A stretch of DNA of 25,791 nt, from positions 1 through 25,791 of the IMG/VR virus record IMGVR_UViG_3300044844_000359, one strand, 5' to 3'. The position numbers and the translations under genes were made by a program. Below are positions 15,345 to 21,483 of this stretch, piece by piece (positions within the stretch are counted from its first letter, which is position 1; each line of letters opens with the position of its first letter). The stretch is from a virus. The notes under the pieces were generated by a model that saw only the letters and a list, made by a program, of their open reading frames with translations, made no database searches and was not told the DNA's origin.

Positions 15345-15787
15345 TTTGTTTCTCCAATGTGGCGGTAACGTCTTCCACCATTAACAAGAAATCTAAGCTC
15401 ATCAACACAACTACTCCAGCAGTCATCATCTTCATCAAATGTGATTTGAAATTCAACCCAAGGGTCAACACGTCTTTGTGCCACTTCTGCGTACTTAGCT
15501 ATCATTTCTGCGTGTGGGTGTGGTGTGATTACTGGTTCTGGTCTATCTATTAAAATCGTTTCTTTGCTGTCTGACCATAATTCCAAACCATCTTTTACTA
15601 TGATAAAATGAAGTCTAAACGCTGCATGTTGTGATTTTTTAGTATATTTATCCCAATCTACATTAACTTGCACACCTGTTTGCTTTTTGTTCCATTCGTG
15701 AAATGTATCAAATAATTTTAGATGTGGTGATTTATTAATAGCAAGTTCAGCCAATTCCATAATCTGATCGTTTGTTAATAATGCCAT
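15341..15787 (-). CDS. Two-module phage protein (FHEWN plus RRxDPWxEF)
   Basis: 148 residues from the ATG at 15787 (MALLTNDQIME), one base after the upstream TAA and preceded by ggagaaataac; an earlier ATG at 15808 lies inside the upstream gene. The N-terminal module (LLTNDQIMELAELAI...FHEWNKKQTG) matches that of the 76-residue neighbour. The C-terminal module (HAEMIAKYAEVAQRRVDPWV, then EFQ and an Asp-rich strand, RRYRHIG) matches the C-terminal part of the gene at 17814-18104. Between them lies a strand-rich insert. The modules look like a shared phage accessory family with no known function. Confidence 0.82.
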   Translation of the reverse strand: MALLTNDQIMELAELAINKSPHLKLFDTFHEWNKKQTGVQVNVDWDKYTKKSQHAAFRLHFIIVKDGLELWSDSKETILIDRPEPVITPHPHAEMIAKYAEVAQRRVDPWVEFQITFDEDDDCWSSCVDELRFLVNGGRRYRHIGETK

Positions 15788-15788
15788 G

Positions 15789-16019
15789 TTATTTCTCCAA
15801 TATTGCAATACATCTATCTATGACAGGCTTGGTTATTATTGGCATATCCCACTCGCTAATATAATCCAAATGTTCTCTAGTTTCTTTTAAAGCGTCTAGC
15901 AATTCACTAGTTTTCTTTTCGTTCCATTCATGAAACTCCTCATATAAATCTTTACTTGTTGATTGGTTACTAGCAATGCCAACCAATTCCGCAATTTGTT
16001 CGTTTGTTAATAAGCTCAT
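15789..16019 (-). CDS. 76-residue paralog of the FHEWN module
   Basis: Starts at an ATG coupled (ATGA at 16016-16019) to a 39-codon gene upstream, with gaaggtaaaaa as leader. Residues 1-38 (MSLLTNEQIAELVGIA...FHEWNEKKTS) align closely with residues 1-40 of the next gene, so the pair arose by duplication. The C-terminal half (LLDALKETREHLDYISEWDM) is helical and unlike the paralog. It ends with AILEK, the SD of the downstream gene. Function unknown. Confidence 0.8.
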   Translation of the reverse strand: MSLLTNEQIAELVGIASNQSTSKDLYEEFHEWNEKKTSELLDALKETREHLDYISEWDMPIITKPVIDRCIAILEK

Positions 16020-16135
16020 TTTTTACCTTCTTTTATTTTTAAAGTATGCAATTCACCAATTCTAGCGGCATTGATTAACCATGCTAATTGGCGCAATATT
16101 CCTTGTTGTTCTTTTACATATTGCTCAGGTGTCAT
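16016..16135 (-). CDS. 39-residue gene between dUTPase and the FHEWN genes
   Basis: Encodes MTPEQYVKEQQGILRQL followed by AWLINAARIGELHTLKI and a KEGKK end. It starts in an ATGA overlap with the dUTPase stop (16132-16135) and ends in an ATGA overlap with the next gene (16016-16019). An aggga element stands before the ATG. Exact coupling on both sides is strong evidence that this short frame is translated. It is helical, with a hydrophobic central face, and is not recognised. Confidence 0.75.
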   Translation of the reverse strand: MTPEQYVKEQQGILRQLAWLINAARIGELHTLKIKEGKK

Positions 16136-16572
16136 TTCCCTGTACTCCCGAAGCCACCCTCGCCACGTTCAGTGCTACTACTGAACTCCTCTACCTCTAT
16201 AAACTCTGCTCGAATTACTGGAACAAAAAGCATCTGTGCAATCCTGTCTTGTGGGGATATTTTATACAACCCGTTACCTGTGTTCTTAATACTAACTTTA
16301 AGCTCACCTTGATAGTCACTGTCGATAAGCCCTACCGAGTTACCCAACTTGATACCATAGTTATGTCCAAGTCCACTACGAGGCATGATAAGAGCCGCCG
16401 CTTCTACGTCATGGATATTTATTGCAATACCTGTCGGTATCATCGCAACCTCACCTAAATCTAACTTAATCGGTTTTGTGATGTTAGCTCTTAAGTCTAC
16501 TGCCGCACTGCCCAAAGTTTCATAGGCAGGAATAACTACATTCTTTGTTAACTTCTTAATTTCAATTTTCAT
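16132..16572 (-). CDS. dut: dUTP diphosphatase (trimeric dUTPase)
   Basis: 146 residues, normal for the trimeric family. It hydrolyses dUTP to dUMP and pyrophosphate, keeping uracil out of phage DNA and feeding thymidylate synthase. All five motifs are present: 1, AAVDLRA (23-29); 2, PRSGLG (64-69); 3, GLIDSDYQGEL (81-91), with the catalytic Asp in this block; 4, DRIAQMLF (109-116); 5, RGEGGFGSTG (136-145). The ATG shares a base with the upstream stop (TAATG) and is preceded by ggagaacgata. It ends in ATGA with a 39-codon gene. Located in the same operon as ThyX and the gp1.7-type protein. Confidence 0.97.
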   Translation of the reverse strand: MKIEIKKLTKNVVIPAYETLGSAAVDLRANITKPIKLDLGEVAMIPTGIAINIHDVEAAALIMPRSGLGHNYGIKLGNSVGLIDSDYQGELKVSIKNTGNGLYKISPQDRIAQMLFVPVIRAEFIEVEEFSSSTERGEGGFGSTGK

Positions 16573-16976
16573 TATCGTTCTCCAATACCGTGTTCTTTTT
16601 CTACTGCCCTGACAAACTTAAAATATGGATTATTATCAATGTAACCATACTCGTTTAAAAAGCCGTAGACAGAACCAACATCATCTTTAACATGGTCAAG
16701 AGTGAATCCTGCATTGTATCCAATGTTGAAAATTTCATCATCACTCAAAGGCTCACGTTTTGGTGGTGCTAGGTAGAGTGGCACATAATCTTTGTGGTTA
16801 GCATAATAACTATCATCTGTAAGACCGCCTTCTCCTTTTGTTGACATCCACGCCACAGGCACTTGCTCATCTAGGTCTAGTTCAGCTTGTATATCCCAGT
16901 ACAAATCATAATGAGTTTCTTTTAGTTCGAGCAGTGTATCTCGCACTCTTTTTAACAACTCTCTTTCTTTACTCAT
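16572..16976 (-). CDS. Phage protein with PVAWM and PLYLAPPKREPLSDDEI motifs
   Basis: 134 residues. An N-terminal coiled helix (ERELLKRVRDTLLELKE) is followed by EQVPVAWMSTKGEGG, VPLYLAPPKREPLSDDEI and a C-terminal FVRAVEKEHGIGE. This order (P-x-AW-M, PLY..PP.R.PLSDDEI, A-x-E-x-x-HGI) is that of a very widespread family of phage proteins of unknown function; the resemblance is recalled, not searched. The final IGER is encoded by the Shine-Dalgarno of dut. The leader gggtgattt is modest. Confidence 0.82.
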   Translation of the reverse strand: MSKERELLKRVRDTLLELKETHYDLYWDIQAELDLDEQVPVAWMSTKGEGGLTDDSYYANHKDYVPLYLAPPKREPLSDDEIFNIGYNAGFTLDHVKDDVGSVYGFLNEYGYIDNNPYFKFVRAVEKEHGIGER

Positions 16977-17002
16977 AAATCACCCACATTTGATATACAT
17001 CG

Positions 17003-17629
17003 TCAATTACACTTCGAAAAGCCGCAGCTTACGCAAGTAACACAGCCATCCATCAATATTAAAGACTTGGTATTACATGACGTGCATAACTCAGCATTCT
17101 TTAAACCTTCTTCACCAACTTCTTCTTTCTTAGCTCCCAAGTACGCTTGTTGATGTTCATCCACTTCGACTTTAATCACGCCCGTTGCAACCAGATGTTG
17201 TTCGATAACTGTTCCTATCTCTGCTACGAGCGATGGCATATACACACCACCGCGTTTGTAATAACCCCCTTTTGGGTCAAATACGTTTTTAAATTCTTCA
17301 ACCAAAAACGAGCTGTCGCCACCTTTACGCCAAACTGCTGACACTAGTCTAGTCAATGCCAACACCCACTGAAAATGCTCCATATTTTTAGAATTGATAA
17401 ACATCTCATAGGGGTGGCGCTCGTCACCATTCAGCACCATATCGTTAATCGTGATGTACAGCGCGTGCTCTGACTGAGGTGTCTTAATCTTATACGTTGT
17501 CCCTTGCAGATACTCTGGTCGGGGCAGTAGCTCGTGCATCTTCTCTACATCTACAGGTAGTTCAGTTGTCAAGGAATCCTTGTCTACTACTTTGTATCCT
17601 GTAATCTTTTGTTCAATCTTGTGTGTCAT
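17003..17629 (-). CDS. TSCPD / NrdJb-like protein (class II ribonucleotide reductase partner)
   Basis: 208 residues. Blocks GTTYKIKTPQSEHALYITIN, FINSKNMEHFQWVLALTRLV, AVWRKGGDSSFLVEEFKNVF, DPKGGYYKRGGVYMPSLVAE and a Cys-rich end (C182-x2-C185, C196-x2-C199-x2-C202, C207) match the TSCPD domain that ends class II (B12-dependent) ribonucleotide reductases. In some proteobacteria it is a separate protein (NrdJb). No catalytic NrdJ/NrdJa is seen in this window, so this protein either assists a host or distal phage reductase or has an independent role. It lies in the same operon as dut and thyX. The start overlaps the upstream 65-residue gene by 17 bp and has only a weak ribosome-binding site. 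Confidence 0.85.
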   Translation of the reverse strand: MTHKIEQKITGYKVVDKDSLTTELPVDVEKMHELLPRPEYLQGTTYKIKTPQSEHALYITINDMVLNGDERHPYEMFINSKNMEHFQWVLALTRLVSAVWRKGGDSSFLVEEFKNVFDPKGGYYKRGGVYMPSLVAEIGTVIEQHLVATGVIKVEVDEHQQAYLGAKKEEVGEEGLKNAELCTSCNTKSLILMDGCVTCVSCGFSKCN

Positions 17630-17810
17630 TTTTCATCATCCGTATAGTTTGAGGGGGTTTGCCTTCAATCCAGCTTGTTGCATACATCATCCCTTCTATA
17701 AACTGCTTAGCTTTTTCATCAGTTTTCCAAGGGTAATTATCAACGCAAGTCTCTATAAACAAACGTGTTTGCGCTATGCGCTCTTTGTACTCTATGTTCT
17801 CACCGCTCAT
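17613..17810 (-). CDS. 65-residue hypothetical protein
   Basis: Begins 3 nt after the upstream stop and overlaps the TSCPD gene by 17 bp. Largely helical (NIEYKERIAQTRLFIETCVD, FIEGMMYATSWIEGK) with no Cys pair or membrane segment. Its Trp-containing helix and acid/base balance suggest a soluble small protein. Unrecognised. Confidence 0.7.
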   Translation of the reverse strand: MSGENIEYKERIAQTRLFIETCVDNYPWKTDEKAKQFIEGMMYATSWIEGKPPQTIRMMKNDTQD

Positions 17811-17813
17811 GAT

Positions 17814-18104
17814 TCACGCAACCTTAACCCAACGGTAGTCATACTCTGAATAAAACCCCTGTTCGTGAGTCATCGGTTCCCAGTCCCCGTTAGAGTTATA
17901 CTCAAACTCTATCCAAGGGTCATACCTTCTAGCCGCTGCCTCCGCATACCTAGCCAGTATTTTTGCGTGACGATGTATTCGTCTGTTTTCGTTCCACTCT
18001 ATTAGTTCCTCTGTAAGATGACTTACCATATGTTCTGTATTTATGTATCCTCTGGCTATAGAGATAACAACTTCTATGTCAGCATCACTTAGTTTATTAT
18101 TCAT
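17814..18104 (-). CDS. 96-residue paralog carrying the RRxDPWxEF module
   Basis: The ATG follows agaggtaagt. The N-terminal part (LSDADIEVVISIARGY...LIEWNENRR) is a diverged form of the FHEWN module at 15341-16019, and HAKILARYAEAAARRYDPWI with a following EFEY aligns with HAEMIAKYAEVAQRRVDPWV in the 148-residue protein. The end (YSEYDYRWVKV) parallels RRYRHIG. The three genes form one duplicated family within 3 kb. Function unknown. Confidence 0.82.
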   Translation of the reverse strand: MNNKLSDADIEVVISIARGYINTEHMVSHLTEELIEWNENRRIHRHAKILARYAEAAARRYDPWIEFEYNSNGDWEPMTHEQGFYSEYDYRWVKVA

Positions 18105-18106
18105 AC

Positions 18107-18265
18107 TTACCTCTGATGTCTTATGTCATTAAAAATAGGGCGTTGTTCTTTGCACTTGTCGCACTCACGATACCCACGACTTTGATACACCCGCCAATGG
18201 GCGTGCTTACAATTCACTGCGCTAGGCACAGGCGTTACTGCTTCTACCTTTTTAACTTTGTCCAT
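18107..18265 (-). CDS. 52-residue zinc-finger-like protein
   Basis: I choose the ATG at 18265 (MDKVKKVEAV), 5 nt after gagga; the in-frame extension to 18319 runs through another gene. A Lys/Val-rich N-terminus leads to CKHAHWRVYQSRGYRECDKC and KEQRPIF, a Cys/His set (C, H, C-x2-C) able to bind one zinc. Small proteins of this kind are common in phage genomes, without known roles. It overlaps the membrane miniprotein gene upstream by 22 bp. Confidence 0.72.
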   Translation of the reverse strand: MDKVKKVEAVTPVPSAVNCKHAHWRVYQSRGYRECDKCKEQRPIFNDIRHQR

Positions 18266-18333
18266 AGTATCCTCATTGATAAGCCAATAAACCCTACATA
18301 GGCAACAAGTGCCACCCAATCATCTAAGGTCAT
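18244..18333 (-). CDS. 29-residue single-pass membrane miniprotein
   Basis: Encodes MTLDDWVALVAYVGFIG followed by LSMRILWTKLKR. One hydrophobic helix is flanked by an acidic N-terminus and a basic C-terminus, so N-out/C-in topology is expected. The ATG lies after aagggg with an alternative in-frame ATG two codons earlier (18339). It overlaps the upstream 30-residue gene by 14 bp and the downstream gene by 22 bp. The tight packing between two other small membrane or coil genes supports translation. Function unknown. Confidence 0.6.
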   Translation of the reverse strand: MTLDDWVALVAYVGFIGLSMRILWTKLKR

Positions 18334-18412
18334 TGTCATCCCCTTTTGTGTACTCAATCATAAAACAGACCATAGTAATTCCAATTACAGTCCAGTACGT
18401 TATCTCAGCCAT
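18320..18412 (-). CDS. 30-residue membrane miniprotein
   Basis: Encodes MAEITYWTVIGITMVCFMIE then YTKGDDNDLR. The hydrophobic run is long enough for one membrane pass, and the tail is polar. The ATG is preceded by gaggtgttag and overlaps the stop of the coiled-coil gene by 8 bp. It is adjacent to a second membrane miniprotein. Unrecognised. Confidence 0.6.
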   Translation of the reverse strand: MAEITYWTVIGITMVCFMIEYTKGDDNDLR

Positions 18413-18554
18413 CTAACACCTCTTGTTCTTCCATCGCTCGGAGCATCAGCTTGAGTTGCTGTATCTCTGCGAGCAGTTTTAATTTCACTTTCTTTAACTC
18501 TTTCTTGTTTTTCTGCGCCATCTCAAGGCGTTTAAACATTTCTTGTTTTGTCAT
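18405..18554 (-). CDS. 49-residue coiled-coil protein
   Basis: Starts in an ATGA overlap with the membrane gene upstream (18551-18554). The sequence (MTKQEMFKRLEMAQKNKKEL, then KKVKLKLLAEIQQLKLMLRA) is a basic amphipathic helix with Leu/Met at heptad positions, so a short coiled coil is likely. Perfect coupling with the upstream frame argues for expression. Function unknown. Confidence 0.7.
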   Translation of the reverse strand: MTKQEMFKRLEMAQKNKKELKKVKLKLLAEIQQLKLMLRAMEEQEVLDG

Positions 18555-18754
18555 CTCACCACCATATCACCTTGCGCATTGCGCTGAATCTCATAGATAC
18601 CATATACTTTTTGGTCTCGTATCATGAACTCGCCTATTTTTGTTTTGATTACTGTTTCATCATTGCGGTGTACAAGTTCATCAATTAAGATTCCTCCACA
18701 CATCCCCACAACAAATGATATTACCAGCATTACCGTTTCAAAATTGTCTTTCAT
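18551..18754 (-). CDS. 67-residue membrane-anchored protein
   Basis: Coupled by ATGA at both ends. Residues 7-25 (TVMLVISFVVGMCGGILI) form one membrane helix after a short charged N-terminus. A soluble strand-rich tail follows (IGEFMIRDQKVYGIYEI). The Gly/Cys-containing helix could pack against another small membrane protein from this cluster. Unrecognised. Confidence 0.75.
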   Translation of the reverse strand: MKDNFETVMLVISFVVGMCGGILIDELVHRNDETVIKTKIGEFMIRDQKVYGIYEIQRNAQGDMVVR

Positions 18755-18948
18755 AGTGATACCATCCTGTGTTTAATTCTATCTTTAGCCATGTTTAAGT
18801 TGTCTATACTCCACACATAACTTGGTCTACGCCTACTCACTTGTACTGACCCACACGGCGGGAATTTTAGCTTCTCCAAATGAAACAGCAACGTAGTCTT
18901 CGCTATCTTATGCAACTCACAGTATTCTTTAAGCGTCATGGCTGTCAT
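18751..18948 (-). CDS. Small HTH DNA-binding-like protein
   Basis: 65 residues; the ATG at 18948 stands after an excellent aggagg (spacing about 6), while a second ATG three codons in is too far. MTLKEYCELHKIAKTTLLFHLEKLKF has the helix-turn-helix order of small excisionase/MerR-like phage regulators, followed by a two-stranded wing (GSVQVSRRRPSYVWSI) and a basic helix (MAKDRIKHRM). DNA binding is inferred. It is a candidate regulator for the dyads at the two leftward promoters. It overlaps the preceding gene by 20 bp. Confidence 0.72.
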   Translation of the reverse strand: MTAMTLKEYCELHKIAKTTLLFHLEKLKFPPCGSVQVSRRRPSYVWSIDNLNMAKDRIKHRMVSL

Positions 18949-19249
18949 TAGCTTCCTCCTGTTTACTATGAACTAACCCAAGCTCTACATCTGCCCACTC
19001 GTGAGCCTCCCACCATGCACATTTATATTGCGCGTAATCTTTGCCACCTGAATCAGTAAACCACTGTACAGAGTATTTAGGTCTCCATCCATTCCCGACA
19101 AGCGTTGGCACTTCGTCCCTCCAGTCATAATTCCTTCCGTGTATAACAATTTCTGCTTTTACTATTACACCTTTATCTCCGTAGATATTAGTAACTACGT
19201 CCCCTGGGCGATAAAAAGGTTTAGCTCCTACAGCTTCTTCTTTAATCAT
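18929..19249 (-). CDS. 106-residue strand-rich hypothetical protein
   Basis: ATGA-coupled to the 82-residue gene upstream. The early segment YRPGDVVTNIYGDKGVIVKA resembles the small beta-barrel (SH3/KOW-like) start of phage modifier proteins, followed by Trp-rich strands (GWRPKYSVQWFTDSGG, CAWWEAHEWADVELG). No membrane segment. The function is unknown; a nucleic-acid-binding barrel is only a guess from its pattern. Confidence 0.75.
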   Translation of the reverse strand: MIKEEAVGAKPFYRPGDVVTNIYGDKGVIVKAEIVIHGRNYDWRDEVPTLVGNGWRPKYSVQWFTDSGGKDYAQYKCAWWEAHEWADVELGLVHSKQEEANDSHDA

Positions 19250-19494
19250 TGCACTGTCCCCGTAGCTGAATCATTACACACCGCAGTGATGATACGAGTC
19301 GGTCTTTTGCTCATCTGATATGCGCCTACTGCAAACTGCCATTCCTCTCGTGCATTTGTACAAGCCGTCATGCTGTCGTAGGGGATTACACTCGTAGTGT
19401 AAGCAATCGTTTCGTGAGCTGTCGTGCGACCTTTCTTATCTATGTTGGTGTCAATCGTTAAGAATGACAGTGTTAATACTAATGTTGCGCTCAT
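19246..19494 (-). CDS. 82-residue protein with N-terminal hydrophobic segment
   Basis: The ATG follows aaggagttacac, a strong site placed across the upstream stop. MSATLVLTLSFLTIDTNIDK could be a signal peptide or anchor, though it lacks the basic residues usual at its start. Two later Cys residues (ACTNAREEW, AVCNDS) could pair. Its plan resembles the 67-residue gene at 15141-15344. Unrecognised. Confidence 0.72.
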   Translation of the reverse strand: MSATLVLTLSFLTIDTNIDKKGRTTAHETIAYTTSVIPYDSMTACTNAREEWQFAVGAYQMSKRPTRIITAVCNDSATGTVQ

Positions 19495-19504
19495 GTGTAA
19501 CTCC

Positions 19505-19741
19505 TTATGCTACGAATTTATTTTTATTATCAATTCTGTCTTGTATAAAATCCATATTCTCTCTAACTAATGGTTCTATACCTTTAATCAATTCTTCTTG
19601 TGCCTCATCATTTACCATCATAAACAGTGAGGCTAATCCTTTATGAAATACGATAGAAAGTTCAGCCATATCAGCGGGATCACCCATTGAATCTTTGAGC
19701 AACTCGTTTACTATTTTTATGTACTTAGCTTCTTTATTCAT
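19505..19741 (-). CDS. 78-residue helical hypothetical protein
   Basis: ATGA-coupled to the 55-residue gene upstream. The whole chain is predicted helical and acidic in its middle (DSMGDPADMAELSIVFHKGL, DEAQEELIKGIEPLVRENMD) with a basic C-terminus. No Cys motif or membrane segment. Not recognised. Confidence 0.75.
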   Translation of the reverse strand: MNKEAKYIKIVNELLKDSMGDPADMAELSIVFHKGLASLFMMVNDEAQEELIKGIEPLVRENMDFIQDRIDNKNKFVA

Positions 19742-19905
19742 CGTTTTGTCTCCAGTACAGCGTTGCGTAGCATCTTACGCAGTCTTGTGTTTTCAGTTTG
19801 TGTAGCACTTTGCATAGCGGCAAGTGCAAGGAATAACAGTATCATCAATAAGTAAGCTGCGTTACTTTCATCTAGCCATGTTAAGATATCAATTAGCTTT
19901 TCCAT
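19738..19905 (-). CDS. 55-residue membrane protein
   Basis: Encodes MEKLIDILTWLDESNAAYLL, then MILLFLALAAMQSATQTENT and RLRKMLRNAVLETKR. One hydrophobic helix (about residues 15-31) is followed by a polar linker and a basic amphipathic tail. The leader is ttggagaaacaag, nearly the same as that of the gene at 15344. The stop is ATGA-coupled to the next gene. Function unknown. Confidence 0.75.
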   Translation of the reverse strand: MEKLIDILTWLDESNAAYLLMILLFLALAAMQSATQTENTRLRKMLRNAVLETKR

Positions 19906-20062
19906 CTTGTTTCTCCAAATAAGTTTTTAGTTGTGATTCTTCTACCAGTGATTGCACTTGCTCTGGTGTTAACCAGTGAGCTGGTCTTTTTGCTGTTGGG
20001 TAATCATCTGGGTCATAATCTGTTTCGTAACTTGCATCATAGTCATAATCAAAGTCATTCAT
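19889..20062 (-). CDS. Very acidic 57-residue protein, first gene after a promoter
   Basis: Encodes MNDFDYDYDASYETDYDPDD, then YPTAKRPAHWLTPEQVQSLV and EESQLKTYLEKQDGKAN. The first 20 residues contain nine Asp/Glu and five Tyr, a DNA-mimic-like or otherwise strongly acidic segment. The rest is one helix. It is the first gene after the promoter at 20101-20129, with aaaaggatacaacg as leader. Its stop overlaps the 55-residue gene by 17 bp. Early expression and acidity would suit a host-interaction protein, but this is speculation. Confidence 0.75.
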   Translation of the reverse strand: MNDFDYDYDASYETDYDPDDYPTAKRPAHWLTPEQVQSLVEESQLKTYLEKQDGKAN

Positions 20063-20100
20063 CGTTGTATCCTTTTAGGTTTTTGTTGAACTCGGAAAAT

Positions 20101-20129
20101 AGTTTAAATCCGAATCGTAACTATGTCAA
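20101..20129 (-). promoter_or_regulatory. sigma70-type promoter for the leftward small-gene operon
   Basis: On the - strand TTGACA (20129-20124) and TAAACT (20106-20101) are separated by exactly 17 bp, giving a perfect -35 and a good -10. Transcription would begin near 20094, about 30 nt before the ATG at 20062, in the 89-bp gap after the helicase gene. Confidence 0.8.
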
Positions 20130-20142
20130 TAAAATATTGACA
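20124..20142. promoter_or_regulatory. 19-bp dyad overlapping the -35, candidate operator
   Basis: tgtcaata, aaa, tattgaca is a perfect 8-3-8 inverted repeat. It contains the whole -35 hexamer of the promoter at 20101-20129 and extends upstream of it. No T run follows, so it is not a terminator. A repressor or activator site is likely. Confidence 0.6.
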
Positions 20143-20151
20143 TTTATTTTA

Positions 20152-21483
20152 TTAGCGCAGTGCTTTTAGGAGAGAAGATTGTGAAATGTCTTTATCTTTC
20201 AACACGTTAACTACACGCTCATCGATGGTGTTCTCTGCCACTAGATGCACAATTCTTACCGGCATCGTCTGCCCTTGCCGATGAAGACGAGCATTGAATT
20301 GTTGGTAATACTCAAGATTCCAGTTCAGTGAGAACCAGACAATAAGTGAGCCACCATGCTGAATGTTTACGCCATGACCACAGGCTTGGGGGTGGGCAAA
20401 TAGTAATTTTATTTTTTTAGCATTCCAATTATCGATGGTGGATTGCTTGGCATCTAAAAGGATACCAGTGCCGAACCTTTTCTGAAGCCTTTCCAAATCA
20501 GACTTATAGTTATACGCAACAAGAATGTTATCGCTTTCATTTAAATCAATCAGCTCAGCAAGTGCATCAAGCTTCTCATCATGAGTCACAACGTAGTTGT
20601 GAAACTCATCAGTGTACTGTGATCCGTTAGCGTACTGCAAAAGTTTATTGGCAAGCACCCCTGCGCTCAGTGCTTCTATTTCATGACCTTCAATCTCAGT
20701 GAATAGATTCTTCTCAAATTCTTTATAGTCATTGAGCACTGACTTACTTAAGATCACCGTCTCATACAAGTAGATGCGCTCAGGCAGTTCAAGATAATCT
20801 TCTGCTTGCATAGACAAGGTGTAGCTACTCATTAGCTTTTCAATCTGCTGTTGAGCACCTTCTCTTGGTGTGAACTTATAACCCATGAAGTCAGTCTCAA
20901 AGAAGCGATGCTTGAATACCGTCATGGTTTTACCTAGTGATGCACCATAGTCAACGAGGTAGCATTGTGGCCACAGGTCTAGCAGTCCGTTGGGGGAAGG
21001 TGTACCAGTGAGCAGTAGCATATAGTTAACAAAGGGGAGAGTCTTCTTGATAGCTTTGAATCGTTTACTTCCAGCATTCTTAAACGATGAACTTTCATCA
21101 AGTACCACCATATCGAACGGAAAGTTTTTACCGTAATGGGTGACAATCCATTCTATATTCTCTCTGTTGATAACGTACACATCAGCATCAAACTGTAGGG
21201 CTTTGAGCCGAGCTTGCTGCGACCCTGTCACTATCTGAAAGCGTAGACCTTTTAGATGTGACCAGAGCGCAGCTTCTTGCTTCCATACACTATTTGCTAC
21301 ACGCAGGGGTGCGACTACAAGCACTTTATTTACGCAGAAGCTGTCTATTAAATCACTGATAGCGGTGAGTGTAGACACGGTCTTACCCATCCCCATAGAG
21401 AGTAATAGCATGGCGCGTTTCTTTTCTTTGATAAAGTCAACAGTGTGGAACTGATACTTGTGCATATTACTTTTATGTAGCAT
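20152..21483 (-). CDS. SNF2-family DNA helicase/translocase
   Basis: 443 residues, the short form found in phage replication modules. ATP-driven DNA translocation is expected. Motifs: Walker A SMGMGKT (29-35), Ia VLVVAPLRV (54-62), Walker B-type DES in VVLDESSSFK (129-131), III LLTGTP (157-162), and VI QFNARLHRQGQ (395-405), preceded by VNIQHGGSLIVWFSLNWN. The DES box and final HRQGQ are typical of SNF2 helicases in phages. The ATG shares its A with the upstream TGA (TGATG) and follows gaggatttactg. In related modules the gene follows VRR-NUC, as here. It is the last gene of the replication operon. Confidence 0.93.
   Translation of the reverse strand: MLHKSNMHKYQFHTVDFIKEKKRAMLLLSMGMGKTVSTLTAISDLIDSFCVNKVLVVAPLRVANSVWKQEAALWSHLKGLRFQIVTGSQQARLKALQFDADVYVINRENIEWIVTHYGKNFPFDMVVLDESSSFKNAGSKRFKAIKKTLPFVNYMLLLTGTPSPNGLLDLWPQCYLVDYGASLGKTMTVFKHRFFETDFMGYKFTPREGAQQQIEKLMSSYTLSMQAEDYLELPERIYLYETVILSKSVLNDYKEFEKNLFTEIEGHEIEALSAGVLANKLLQYANGSQYTDEFHNYVVTHDEKLDALAELIDLNESDNILVAYNYKSDLERLQKRFGTGILLDAKQSTIDNWNAKKIKLLFAHPQACGHGVNIQHGGSLIVWFSLNWNLEYYQQFNARLHRQGQTMPVRIVHLVAENTIDERVVNVLKDKDISQSSLLKALR

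Noticed and set aside
16081-16458. 125-codon and 74-codon + strand frames
   Set aside because: Antisense to dUTPase and the 39-codon gene, whose motifs and couplings are clear.
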